Shown: one piece after another, positions 47,758-56,908 of the stretch
Numbering within the stretch: the stretch's first letter is position 1
Layout of the letters: each line of letters opens with the position of its first letter
NCBI GenBank assembly: GCA_001599355.1
Contig: BCGQ01000006.1
Coordinates: 558,001 to 622,000 of the forward strand
DNA: 64,000 bases
Origin: Nakazawaea peltata
Taxonomy: Eukaryota; Ascomycota; Pichiomycetes; Alaninales; Pachysolenaceae
Reading direction: 5' to 3'
The notes under the pieces: generated by a model
Seen by the model: only the letters and a program-made list of their open reading frames with translations
Database searches by the model: none
What the model was told of the DNA's origin: nothing
Translations under genes and position numbers: made by a program

Positions 47758-49446
47758 ATGATCCAAATCATTCTGTCTTCGTTGGAGAAGACCAAGAACC
47801 GCCGGCGCGCTGGAAGAACCGTTTTCGAAGAGTCTGCTAACATGCACAAGCTCGATCACACTATCCACAGCACAAAGAACTCCCCTGTTCCTCTTAGCCG
47901 CCGATTGGAAGAACTCAGATCGAACGATCGCCTTGTGAACCCATTTGATTTGTATACCCAACTTTATGACGCTTTGGAATATTTGGAGCCATTCCCAGTA
48001 TCTCCACCTTCATATTCGACCCTCCTGAAATCTTCTCCAAGATTCCCTGTTTACGCCAATCCTGACGAGGGGAAGGAGAAGTTGCCTGCTTATACTCCAA
48101 CCGTGTATAAATTGGACTGTTTCTTGAGGAAATTGGAATGGGTTTCTCCGTATGATGCGGCTCCTTCAAGAACTTGGAAGGATGTAGTTGTCGAATTGAA
48201 TTCTACTCAACTCAATATTTATCTGGTTGAAGGAAACTCTCGTCGCAAACAGTTCATCGAGCATTTACCAACTCTTCCAGACGAAGATATTTTAAAGCAT
48301 ACTACCAACACTAGGTTATATGGATCTCTTTTATCGACCCCAAGAGATCTCTCCAACAGCATTCAATATAAAAAGTTCCAGATCTTGAAGAAACAGAATT
48401 TATTAAAGTCGTATTCTTTACAATATCTGAAGATCGGACTAGCTTCCGATTATAAGAAACACAAATTCACATTACGTCTTCGTTGTGAGACTGAGCAATT
48501 CCTTATTCAATTCCCCGATCTGGAATCGATGATTGAATGGAATATGGCCCTTTGTTTGGGAAGAGACAATGCTATGGATTTAAACAAAAGATCAATGCCT
48601 CATTACCGTACTGTTCCTAGAAGAAGACATCATTTCCATCTGTTACTTAACTCAACCAATGGTCGTAGACGTGATGACCAACTTTTTAGCAGACGCAGAA
48701 ATAACTCTGAAGGAGATATTCGTACTCGTACCGCGGCGATGACCGATTTATTCCATAGAAGACGTACAAGACTGTTCAGTAATCCTGTGACTCCACAAGA
48801 ACTGGAGACAAGACGGTCCACAAGGTTCAGAAACTCAATTTTGAGACGCTCTTCTACTGCATTGACTACAAAGAAAGCCAGCCCTACCCCTCGCACTCCT
48901 GTCCAATCCATTTCAACTACACCTGTCTCTAGTGTTTCGTCGTCTTCTCCTCAAATTTCCACCCAGCTGGAATTTGAGTTGTTTTCTGAGGAATCAAGTG
49001 GGATTTTCACTGCATTATCTACCGAGAATCCATCTGTTGAAGATCTTCTGGCTGACATTGAGGAGTTCGAGATAGATGATAGGACATACGAAGACCAAGA
49101 CGAGGACCAAGAGGAGGAAGAAGACGAAGATGAAGAAGAAGAAGATGACGATGAAGAAGAAGATGAAGAAGACGAAGAAGAAGACCAATCCGTAGCATAT
49201 AACCTGGTAGATCTCAAATGGTATCCCGAATTTGATAAACTACCATCCCGTCGTAAAATCATCAAAGATCAAATTCGTTGCATGTCAACTTTAACTACGA
49301 CCGACAGATGGTGTGGTAAAAACATTGTCAAGCTGTTCGACTCTGATAAATACTCACCAACCGGTGAAGTATACAATGGTCTTGCTATCAATACTCGGTT
49401 TGTTAAGGAATACGTTGTGACTACCAATGGGCTCATGCCTGTTTAG
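47758..49446 (+). CDS. PH-domain protein, YHR131C/YNL144C family
   Basis: 562 aa from MIQIILSSLEKTKNRRRAGR; the six codons before it lack an ATG. Two WW-ligand motifs are visible: PPSYS and LPAYTP near residues 80-110, as expected for Rsp5-bound proteins. A PH-like domain spans about 125-275 (FLRKLEWVSPYDAAPSRTWKDVVVELNSTQLNIYLV ... LIQFPDLESMIEWNMALCLG). It is followed by an Arg-rich stretch (YRTVPRRRHH, FHRRRTRLF), a Ser/Thr-rich linker, a very acidic run (about 450-480, Glu/Asp only) and a conserved C-terminal part (DRWCGKNIVKLFDSD). The S. cerevisiae homologues have no defined function; membrane or lipid binding is inferred. Confidence 0.78.
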   Translation: MIQIILSSLEKTKNRRRAGRTVFEESANMHKLDHTIHSTKNSPVPLSRRLEELRSNDRLVNPFDLYTQLYDALEYLEPFPVSPPSYSTLLKSSPRFPVYANPDEGKEKLPAYTPTVYKLDCFLRKLEWVSPYDAAPSRTWKDVVVELNSTQLNIYLVEGNSRRKQFIEHLPTLPDEDILKHTTNTRLYGSLLSTPRDLSNSIQYKKFQILKKQNLLKSYSLQYLKIGLASDYKKHKFTLRLRCETEQFLIQFPDLESMIEWNMALCLGRDNAMDLNKRSMPHYRTVPRRRHHFHLLLNSTNGRRRDDQLFSRRRNNSEGDIRTRTAAMTDLFHRRRTRLFSNPVTPQELETRRSTRFRNSILRRSSTALTTKKASPTPRTPVQSISTTPVSSVSSSSPQISTQLEFELFSEESSGIFTALSTENPSVEDLLADIEEFEIDDRTYEDQDEDQEEEEDEDEEEEDDDEEEDEEDEEEDQSVAYNLVDLKWYPEFDKLPSRRKIIKDQIRCMSTLTTTDRWCGKNIVKLFDSDKYSPTGEVYNGLAINTRFVKEYVVTTNGLMPV

Positions 49447-49473
49447 AACATACATATATTCAATCTATTTAAA

Positions 49474-51405
49474 TCAGTATACACCCATGTCAAATCTCTT
49501 ATAAGTGTAGCCGATGAAAGGTAAATCTTCTCTGCTGTTTTGTTGTTGCAGCAGCAGTTGTTGTTGAGCATTTCTCAAGTTGGTTTCTAATTCCAAATCT
49601 GAATCGAAATCATCAAAGAAACGAGTATCGGTGATACTTTTCAATTTTGGAATGAATGGCAGGTCGACCATTCTGATGGTATTCCAATCTACTCCACGGA
49701 AGAAAGGATGTTGCTTAATTTCGTCAGCACCACCATGACGACCCAATCTACGGTCACTGCTAGTCAACAACCTACGGATCAAATCTTCAGACTCGGCACT
49801 CAAATGAATATCTTCTGGGAATTTCAAAGTTTGCTCCCAATTAATGATCTTTTGATAAGTTTCTTGAGGTGTTTCTGAACAGAAAGGTGGCCATCCTACA
49901 AGACACTCGAACATGATCAGACCTAAAGACCACCAATCACATTCTTGACCATAACCTTGATGAATAAAGATCTCTGGTGCAATATAATCAGGTGTACCAA
50001 CTGTACTATACAGCATTAATCTTCTTGATTTTCTCCATGTCTGCATTTGTTGACGGTTGGTCATCGTTAAATGAATCAGATCTTGTTGTTGAGGTGGTTG
50101 TAACATTCCATTTCCATTGCTTTGTTTAGGTTTAGGATCTTTATCCATCAATTGTCTGTAATAATTAGAGTCATGAGTCTTATGGAAACCCGTGGAAAGT
50201 CCGAAATCTGAGAGTTTAATATGACCACGAATATCGATTAAGATGTTATCTGGCTTGATATCTCTGTGAATGAAGCCTAATTTGTGGATCAGTTCAATCA
50301 GTAATACACATTCGGCCATGTAGAACCGCGTAATATCTTCGGTGAAAATCTGCCAACGAATCAACATGGTCATCAAATCACCTCCTGGTAAAAATTCCAT
50401 AATCAAGTACAAATATTGTGAATCTTGGAACGAATAGTATAATGACACGACCCAAGGAGAATCGGAACCCGCTAACACATCTCTTTCCAGCTTAACATGC
50501 AGTAACTGATCCTTATTGTACATCTCAGATTTGAGTAAAGTCTTCATAGCATAAATTTTACCGGTATCACGTTTCTGAACAAGACGAACCTCACCAAATG
50601 CACCTTTACCAATCACTTTAACAGTAATGAAATCATCAAGAGACAACTTTGTTCTTCTCAATCTCAAGAATTGAGATTCTTTCTTACCTAACAGTTGCAA
50701 CTGTCTGTTTTTACGTTCTTCAGATCCATCTTCATGTTGTAATTTATGTTCCAAGTCGACTCTTCTTTGATTTCTCTCAATGGCATGAGTTACGCTCATT
50801 TGATAGAAATTTTCGAGTCTTAATTTGACCAGAGCCAGCTTTTCTTGGGATTGTTTGGCCAAAAATTCAGGATGGCGTTCAAAATGCACCGAAAGATTGG
50901 TCTCCTCAGCCAGTCTTTGTCTGAGATTCGAATTACTGTTGTTCAGTTGAGGTCTCGAATAAAGATCAGAGCTTGGTTGTTGGTATTGTTGCTGGTACTG
51001 CAGTAAACTGGAATTATTGGAGGTGGTAGGCTGGAGTAAACTGCGCACGCTCCTTGTTGGACTAGCAGGTGGCTGCATCATATGATTGGAATGAGTAGGC
51101 GAATTACTCATATTACCAAGCTTAGTTGGAGACGAGTTATAACTGTTAGAAGGTGGCGGCATCGAAGGGATATTCTGGAACTGTTGCAGTTGTTGATATT
51201 GGGGATAGTTCAGGTAACCGTTTCCATTGTAAAGGTGTTGCTGTTGCAGTTGTTGTTGCTGTTGCAGATGCTGCTGCTGTTGTTGATACAGGTATTGCTG
51301 TTGCAGAAGATGCTGTTGTTGCAGGAGCTGTTGCAGCAGCATTTGAAGCAGCTCCTTGCTGTTGTTGGAGTTACTATAGAAACCCTGTTGGTCCGGGTTA
51401 TACAT
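49474..51405 (-). CDS. CBK1: NDR/LATS-family kinase Cbk1
   Basis: 643 aa AGC kinase of the RAM network, controlling septum separation and polarised growth with Mob2. Residues 1-80 are Gln-rich. The N-terminal regulatory (Mob-binding) region is at about 170-255. The kinase domain starts near 259: GKGAFGEV, K288 in [24 protein letters not shown], a typical NDR insert, then the activation-loop serine in [18 protein letters not shown]. The AGC tail ends in [10 protein letters not shown], the hydrophobic motif with the threonine phosphorylated by Kic1. All catalytic residues are present. It is shorter than S. cerevisiae Cbk1 (756 aa), mainly in the N-terminal low-complexity part. Confidence 0.95.
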   Translation of the reverse strand: MYNPDQQGFYSNSNNSKELLQMLLQQLLQQQHLLQQQYLYQQQQQHLQQQQQLQQQHLYNGNGYLNYPQYQQLQQFQNIPSMPPPSNSYNSSPTKLGNMSNSPTHSNHMMQPPASPTRSVRSLLQPTTSNNSSLLQYQQQYQQPSSDLYSRPQLNNSNSNLRQRLAEETNLSVHFERHPEFLAKQSQEKLALVKLRLENFYQMSVTHAIERNQRRVDLEHKLQHEDGSEERKNRQLQLLGKKESQFLRLRRTKLSLDDFITVKVIGKGAFGEVRLVQKRDTGKIYAMKTLLKSEMYNKDQLLHVKLERDVLAGSDSPWVVSLYYSFQDSQYLYLIMEFLPGGDLMTMLIRWQIFTEDITRFYMAECVLLIELIHKLGFIHRDIKPDNILIDIRGHIKLSDFGLSTGFHKTHDSNYYRQLMDKDPKPKQSNGNGMLQPPQQQDLIHLTMTNRQQMQTWRKSRRLMLYSTVGTPDYIAPEIFIHQGYGQECDWWSLGLIMFECLVGWPPFCSETPQETYQKIINWEQTLKFPEDIHLSAESEDLIRRLLTSSDRRLGRHGGADEIKQHPFFRGVDWNTIRMVDLPFIPKLKSITDTRFFDDFDSDLELETNLRNAQQQLLLQQQNSREDLPFIGYTYKRFDMGVY

Positions 51406-52329
51406 GAGTGAAATATGAGTGGATTGTGAGTACCTGGTCCAACGGCGGTCCGGTTTTAAAAGTTGTATTTGAATCAGATCAAGTTTGTTTTGATTTTTTT
51501 CCCCCTTTACTGAGACACCAAAAGAGGAAGAAAATTAGGAGGAAGGGAAAAACACGCAAATTCCAGGCGAGAGTGAGGGAAGGGGAGGGAAAATAAAAGG
51601 GGAGAGTTAGGGAGGGAAGGAGGAGGGAGGGAGGGGATAGAAGGAGCCACAAAGTAAGGAATACTCAATCGAAGCAAGGAGTATACGATGAAGAGATGAA
51701 CATCAGTGTAGCTCAGTGTAGCTCAGTGTAACTCAATGAAGCTAACAGAAGCTCACAGTGACAGGTCCATTCTCCAACAATATCTCCACCTCTTCTTGAG
51801 GCTTTAAACACAAAGCCCCTGATTTTTATCCTTTCAGCAGATCTTTATAAGGTATGATTTAAGGTGGGATACAAGCCGCTGCAACCAAGATTTTGTAAGG
51901 AAATCTGAGGAATTCCTAAGGGAGGAAAAGAATAGAGGGAAAATAGAGAAAAAGGAGAAAAAGAAGAAAAAGGAGGGAAAGCAGAGAGGGAAAGTAGAGG
52001 GGGAATTAGGGAAAATAGAGGAGGAAATTAGGGGAAAAATAGGTGGAAAAGTAGGAGAGAAGTGGAAGGAAAAGGGAGAAAAATAGATGAGAAGTACCAC
52101 CATTTGATGACATCACAATCCACATCTAAACTTACAAATAAACCCTACACTTAAATAGAAAATAATTATTGTTTTGTTACCAGACATGAATGCCAGATAT
52201 ATATAAAGCACTCAAACAGGGTTAAAGTACTTATTGTATATTATTTCATTAATCCACACAGAAACCAAACCCAATCAATTAATCTCTTTTTCTTTTTTAA
52301 CGAAGATATATGATGATTAATAAATGAGC
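51406..52329. other. Intergenic RPL42 3' side to CBK1 start
   Basis: 920 bp. It contains two purine-rich tracts (separate entry) and three copies of GCTCAGTGTA in tandem at about 51702-51730. Much of it is CBK1 promoter and leader. No gene found. Confidence 0.5.
51918..52094. repeat. Polypurine tract with repeated AGGGAAAATAGAG
   Basis: About 177 bp almost without C on the plus strand, interrupted by single T about every 12 bases; AGGGAAAATAGAG-like units recur (near 51936, 52015). A second G/A tract lies at 51575-51655. On the CBK1 coding strand these are polypyrimidine and lie in its promoter or leader. Confidence 0.8.
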
Positions 52330-53027
52330 TTAGAATTGCAAAGCTTGACCCTTTTGCTTCTTGTCACCACCCAACTCGAAGTGCTTACATCTCTTCAATG
52401 GCAATTGAGTCTTGGTCTTACAAGCAACACACTCCAATCTCAAGACAACCTTCTTGGTGGTCTTAGCTTTCTTGTGGAAAATTTGCTTGGTTTGACCACC
52501 GTAACCGGATTGCTTACGGTCATAACGTCTCTTACCTTGAGCGAACAAGGAAGCCTTACCAGCCTTGTATTGGGTGACCTTGTGTTGGGTGTGCTTTCTG
52601 CACTCTTTACCCTTACAGTAAGTTTTTCTGACTTTTGGAACGTTAACTAAGGATTTGTTAGTATTATCGACTTGGTAATCATTTCTTATTGTGTAATGGT
52701 ATGAATGATGATTAAAGGTTCATGAATATTACACTAGTATTTTGGCGATGGGTCTTATGTCTTGTATCTTGAATAATCCACTGTTGAACACATTCTCAAA
52801 TATGAGAACTCTCCAATAATAAACTCTTCAATAATAAACACCCATTACTATCCTCCCTTGTCTCTTATTTACTCCTTCCATTCTTTAAATCTCTCTCTCT
52901 AATTGATCCATTTTTGAACTCGCTTTCCAATACATTCTAATCCCAAATATAATAGTGCCATCCATTTGAATCTACTCATCATTATCTCATATCCATCCCA
53001 CTTTCATCTATATTCAAACATACCCAT
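52330..53027 (-). CDS. RPL42: Ribosomal protein eL42 (L42), one intron
   Basis: Exon 1 is only ATGG (53024-53027), and exon 2 is 52330-52646; together they give 106 aa, exactly the yeast length. The 377-bp intron has donor GTATGT, branch site TACTAAC (52657-52663) and acceptor TTAG. The reconstructed start [20 protein letters not shown] is the standard eL42 N-terminus, and the intron position after ATGG equals that of S. cerevisiae RPL42. The two zinc-binding Cys pairs are C12/C17 and C-X2-C in LECVACK. Residue 56 is Gln ([13 protein letters not shown]) where S. cerevisiae has Pro; this site contacts the E-site and decides cycloheximide sensitivity. Confidence 0.96.
52647..53023 (-). other. 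Spliceosomal intron in RPL42
   Basis: 377 bp, GTATGT donor at 53023-53018, TACTAAC at 52657-52663, acceptor AG at 52647-52648. I looked for a snoRNA inside: ATGATGA occurs on both strands, but no partner D box, so none is called. Confidence 0.92.
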
Positions 53028-53302
53028 TGTGTCTTAGTTGTACTATAACTGATATATTAATAGGTATCAACAGTAATGTTGAAAAATACTTTTAAGGTAG
53101 AAAGAAAAAAAAGACGAAGAAAAAAAAGAGGAAAAATTTTTTTCGCAGTGAGTTGGAAAGTAGTGTAAATAAACACAAGAAATGAGTGTAGTAGCGATGA
53201 TATGAAAGAGTAAATTACGAAATTATTACCGACTTTTAAATCTTGCGCAGGCCAAAGCAAACATTTGAAAAGTGACCGTCGTGTTACGAAAAAGAAAACA
53301 GT

Positions 53303-53333
53303 CACGTGTGCGTGCTAGGGTTGCGCACCCTAA
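53303..53333. promoter_or_regulatory. Cbf1 site plus paired Tbf1-like sites
   Basis: CACGTG (53303-53308) is followed by TAGGGT (53316-53321) and its inverted copy ACCCTA(A) (53327-53333). In Candida albicans and other yeasts, Cbf1 and Tbf1 together control ribosomal protein genes. The cluster lies about 280 bp upstream of RPL42 and 185 bp upstream of URC4 in their shared promoter. Confidence 0.6.
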
Positions 53334-53515
53334 TGACATCCTCGGATCTCCTGTCATCCCCGGGTTAATGCGCCGGCCCTTTATCAGTTACATAGGATGC
53401 GTAAACCGTCTCCTATCGTCTTGCATAACACGAGTCCGAAATTAGGGAGATGATATAAAAACCTTGAGTTAGTACAAGAATTTATTGTGGGAAACTACGT
53501 AAAACTATTCAGAAA

Positions 53516-54844
53516 ATGACCCAGGATCTGTCCTCTTATTTATTATCTATTAAATCCGTCAGAGAGACCAATGCGTCTACTAAGGAGCTTCTTTTGAAGG
53601 ACCAATTAACCAACTTTGACGTGGATCTTTCAAAGTTGGACAATGTGGTTGACTTTGTATGTGAAACCGTCACATCTTCGTTCCCAACCGAGGATGACTT
53701 CAAAAATATCCCTGGACATGGTCGTTACCAGCATTTTGAAGGAAATGACAAGCCTAGATTAACGGAGTTGATCTCCAAATGGAAGCTGCAGTATGACGAT
53801 TTCCAAATTTGTAAGAAGATCATTGACTTGTTCATTGTTAGTGTGTTATTGGATGCTGGAGCTGGTAATTCTTGGAAATACACTGAAGCTGATGGTGTGG
53901 TTTCCAATAGATCTGAGGGAATCGCTATTGCCTCTTTCCATATGTTTGTACTGGGGGCCTTCTCCAGTTCTGGAGCTGAGGAAGTTGATGGACTCAAATT
54001 GAAGACATTGACAAAAGAAGAACTTGCCAAGGGACTTCAAATCTCAGATTCTAATCCAATGGCCGGTTTTGAAGGAAGATTGAAGTTGATGAACAAATTG
54101 GGAGAAGCTTTATGCTCTAATGCTGAATTATTCGGGTCAGACTCGAGGCCGGGTAACTTGGTTGACTATTTGATTACCAAATCAACTACCGACTCCGAAA
54201 CAAACGGTCATGCTATTGATATTGAGGATTTATGGTCTAGTTTGATGGTTGGATTGAACCCAATTTGGCCAGATGACGAGAGATTGAAATTGAATGGTAA
54301 ATCTCTTGGAGATTGCTGGGAATTAAAATCTAAATCTAGAATTGCTGGTGGTGAACAACTTCCATTGGAGAAAAGAGTGGTCACTTTCCACAAACTTACT
54401 CAATGGTTGACATATTCTCTTTTCTTACCATTAGTGAAGTATGGAAAATTCACCATTTTGAACGAGGACTACATGACTGGTTTACCAGAGTATAGAAATG
54501 GTGGATTATTTGTTGATTTCGGTCTCCTTACTTTGAAACCAGAAATTAAACAACAAGGATTGGAATTAAGTAAGAAATTAGGCTCAGCCACGCCTGATAT
54601 TCCAACTTTCGAACCTGCCGATGATGTTATTGTAGAATGGAGATCAACTACTATTGTATTGCTCGATTATATCTTACCATTGGTCAATAAGAAGTTGGTG
54701 ACCAAAAATGAGGCTAATAAAATGGTGTTAGCTCAATTGATTGAAGCCGGTTCTTGGAAGTCTGGACGTTTGATAGCCGCTAAATTAAGACCGGAGACCA
54801 GAGGTCCACCAATTGATTTGCTTAGTGATGGAACTGTCTTCTAA
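53516..54844 (+). CDS. URC4: Uracil catabolism protein Urc4 (DUF1688)
   Basis: 442 aa, no membrane span. It matches the DUF1688/Urc4 family: SVRETNASTKELL near the start, GHGRYQHFEGNDKPRL, DAGAGNSWKYTE, RSEGIAIASFHMFVLGAFSS, LPEYRNGGLFVDFGLLTLK and a C-terminal VEWRSTTIVLLDYI ... ETRGPPIDLLSDGTVF. In Lachancea kluyveri URC4 is needed, with URC1 and others, to use uracil as nitrogen source. Its chemistry is still not settled. S. cerevisiae lacks it. No other URC gene is in the window, so the pathway genes are not clustered here. A TATAAAAA-like box lies near 53454. Confidence 0.92.
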   Translation: MTQDLSSYLLSIKSVRETNASTKELLLKDQLTNFDVDLSKLDNVVDFVCETVTSSFPTEDDFKNIPGHGRYQHFEGNDKPRLTELISKWKLQYDDFQICKKIIDLFIVSVLLDAGAGNSWKYTEADGVVSNRSEGIAIASFHMFVLGAFSSSGAEEVDGLKLKTLTKEELAKGLQISDSNPMAGFEGRLKLMNKLGEALCSNAELFGSDSRPGNLVDYLITKSTTDSETNGHAIDIEDLWSSLMVGLNPIWPDDERLKLNGKSLGDCWELKSKSRIAGGEQLPLEKRVVTFHKLTQWLTYSLFLPLVKYGKFTILNEDYMTGLPEYRNGGLFVDFGLLTLKPEIKQQGLELSKKLGSATPDIPTFEPADDVIVEWRSTTIVLLDYILPLVNKKLVTKNEANKMVLAQLIEAGSWKSGRLIAAKLRPETRGPPIDLLSDGTVF

Positions 54845-55160
54845 TCGAAGCGGCTATCTTATCTTAATTGATCGGCACTTGCCACAAAATGCACTAGCCC
54901 ACATGGTATTTTTCCGCGCCCATTTCCCAATTGGGAGGTGGCTGCGCCGTTATCTCTAATATAACGATACAAAATTCTTGCATCAGCCCATTTTTTTGCG
55001 CCGTGCACTCGTTAATAGCGGCCTTTGGTGGCTCAGTATATATAAAACAGTACATAATTCACTCGCCACAAAATACACAAATTCAGCCAAATCTAGTCAA
55101 AACCTACTATTTTTCTCATCTTATCTCTAAATATTAGATATTAATATTCAGTCATCAGAG
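54845..55160. other. Intergenic URC4 to CDO1
   Basis: 316 bp. It holds the CDO1 promoter, with TATATATAA at about 55038-55046. No gene is present. Confidence 0.5.
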
Positions 55161-55760
55161 ATGCCATCAGAAACCAATAAATTCGAAGAGTTGGTGGAAA
55201 ACTTGAGCAAACAGTTCCCCTTGGATATCACTTTGGATACTAAAGATATCGATCACAAAATTTTATTAGAATATTTGTCCGCATACAAATCCGATGAGGC
55301 TGAATGGATTAAGTACCTGTTAAATGACCCATCAAGAGCATATACAAGAAACGGTGTAGAAGATTTTGGACCTAACGCCAATTTATTAATTTTGGTTTGG
55401 ATGCCAGGAAAAGGTTCGTACATTCACGACCATTCCAATGCGCACTGTTGTATGAAAGTGTTAAAGGGTGAGCTTAAAGAGTCACTTTACCATACGACTC
55501 CGATGGCGGGAGAGAAAGAACATGCCTTGGATTTGTATAAAGAATCTATTTTGAATGCCGATGAAGTCACATATATCAACGATGATTTAGGGGTTCATCA
55601 AATATCCAACCCAAGCTCAACTGAAGTGGCTGTCAGTTTACATTTATATACTCCTCCTTATGCCAAGTTACATGGGTGTAATTACTTCGAATCTGCTAGC
55701 GGAAAGAAGCATCACTGTGATTTCTCCAAATTATACAGTTGGAAGGGTGAGATTCAATAA
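55161..55760 (+). CDS. CDG1: Cysteine dioxygenase
   Basis: 199 aa cupin enzyme that oxidises cysteine to cysteine sulfinate with non-heme iron in the cytosol. The iron ligands are His89, His91 (SYIHDHSNAH) and His146 (LGVHQISN). The Cys-Tyr cofactor pair would be Cys96 with Tyr163 (HLYTPPY), at spacing equal to mammalian C93-Y157. Arg63 corresponds to substrate-binding R60. All key residues are thus present. The enzyme exists in Candida albicans (CDG1) but not in S. cerevisiae. It lies next to URC4, with which it shares only proximity. Confidence 0.94.
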   Translation: MPSETNKFEELVENLSKQFPLDITLDTKDIDHKILLEYLSAYKSDEAEWIKYLLNDPSRAYTRNGVEDFGPNANLLILVWMPGKGSYIHDHSNAHCCMKVLKGELKESLYHTTPMAGEKEHALDLYKESILNADEVTYINDDLGVHQISNPSSTEVAVSLHLYTPPYAKLHGCNYFESASGKKHHCDFSKLYSWKGEIQ

Positions 55761-55789
55761 ATAAATAAATTAGATATGCATATAAATAT

Positions 55790-56908
55790 TTAGGCTAAAT
55801 CTTCAATGTCTTGTAATCCTGATAAGTCACCTCTAACTTTTCTTGGAGATGATCCATTTGGAGACGATGCCACTTTTTTCAATAATTGTCTGTCGACATT
55901 TGGACAAAGACGGCCATATTTAGGTAAAGTACAAACATCACATCTACGTCCACGAGGTTGACAAACCGTTTGTCCAAATCCAACAATAACTGGATTAAAC
56001 TCTTTCCACATCTCTTTTGGTAACCATTTCTCTAATTCTAATCTGGTCAGTTCTGGAGTATTAGTTTTACACCATTTCCACATATTTGCAAGTCTAAAGA
56101 TATGAACATCAACTCCTATACCATCTGTGATATCCCAAGCACTTTGTAAGAGTAAATATCCCATCTTTGGTCCAACTCCCGGGAATGCAGTTATCTGTTC
56201 AATAGTCTTTGGAATATCACTGTTATAATCTCTTTGTAAGATCTCTGTGGTACGTTTAATGAATTTCAGTTTACGGGAGTGGAAACCAACTTTGAAAATC
56301 AATTTATCGAGTTCTTGTTCGGATGTCGCCATTATCAGGTCGACACACAATCCATCTTTGAATCCTTTGGCAAGCATCAGTTTCTGCAAAATCATCATTA
56401 CAGCAGCATTAACCTCGTCTTTCGTCTGCAGTGAGAGCATTAAAGATACAAGTAATTGATACCTGAACACAGGACCATCAGTGAGTCCAGAAGTACGAGT
56501 TGGAAGGTATGCACATCCCATAGAATCAACGGGAGTCGTGATTTTTGATCTCATCGCTTTCACTTCATTGTATATAGGCCAAAAATTCTTGGGAGGCGGC
56601 AACAGTAAAGGCGCGTCAGCGGGGATCAGAGATAAATCCAAATCGACATCACTTTTGAGATCCGATAATGGGATCTTCACATCTTCTGCCTCTATCTTGA
56701 CTTCTTGTTTCACCACTGTTCGGCTCTTAGTCTTTTTAGTAGGTGGAGGTAGGAGATCCTCAGAGGCCGGCTCTTGCTTGATCTTGTTGAAAAACTTGCT
56801 CCTCACTACTGCAGGTATTTCAGTTGATGGTTCCGATTTAACGGTTATTTGCAGGGCGCTATCAGCTAATCTCCGAGGAGATCTTCGTAACCCCATTCTT
56901 GCAGCCAT
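55790..56908 (-). CDS. NTG1: Endonuclease III-type DNA glycosylase/AP lyase
   Basis: 372 aa base-excision enzyme for oxidised pyrimidines, nuclear and probably mitochondrial. After a basic N-terminus with GLRRSPRRLAD and an SV-type NLS (PPTKKTKSR), the HhH-GPD domain begins near 130. The helix-hairpin-helix FPGVGPKMGYLLLQSAWD holds the catalytic Lys, and the catalytic Asp is in GIGVDVHIFRLANM. A C-X6-C-X2-C-X8-C set (VCQPRGRRCDVCTLPKYGRLCP) suggests a [4Fe-4S] cluster, as in Ntg2 and bacterial Nth; S. cerevisiae Ntg1 lacks it. So the gene corresponds to the single ancestral Nth-type enzyme, called NTG1/NTG2 interchangeably. Confidence 0.92.
   Translation of the reverse strand: MAARMGLRRSPRRLADSALQITVKSEPSTEIPAVVRSKFFNKIKQEPASEDLLPPPTKKTKSRTVVKQEVKIEAEDVKIPLSDLKSDVDLDLSLIPADAPLLLPPPKNFWPIYNEVKAMRSKITTPVDSMGCAYLPTRTSGLTDGPVFRYQLLVSLMLSLQTKDEVNAAVMMILQKLMLAKGFKDGLCVDLIMATSEQELDKLIFKVGFHSRKLKFIKRTTEILQRDYNSDIPKTIEQITAFPGVGPKMGYLLLQSAWDITDGIGVDVHIFRLANMWKWCKTNTPELTRLELEKWLPKEMWKEFNPVIVGFGQTVCQPRGRRCDVCTLPKYGRLCPNVDRQLLKKVASSPNGSSPRKVRGDLSGLQDIEDLA

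Noticed and set aside
48951-49265. Poly-serine antisense frame
   Set aside because: Reverse-strand shadow of the Asp/Glu run in the PH-domain gene.
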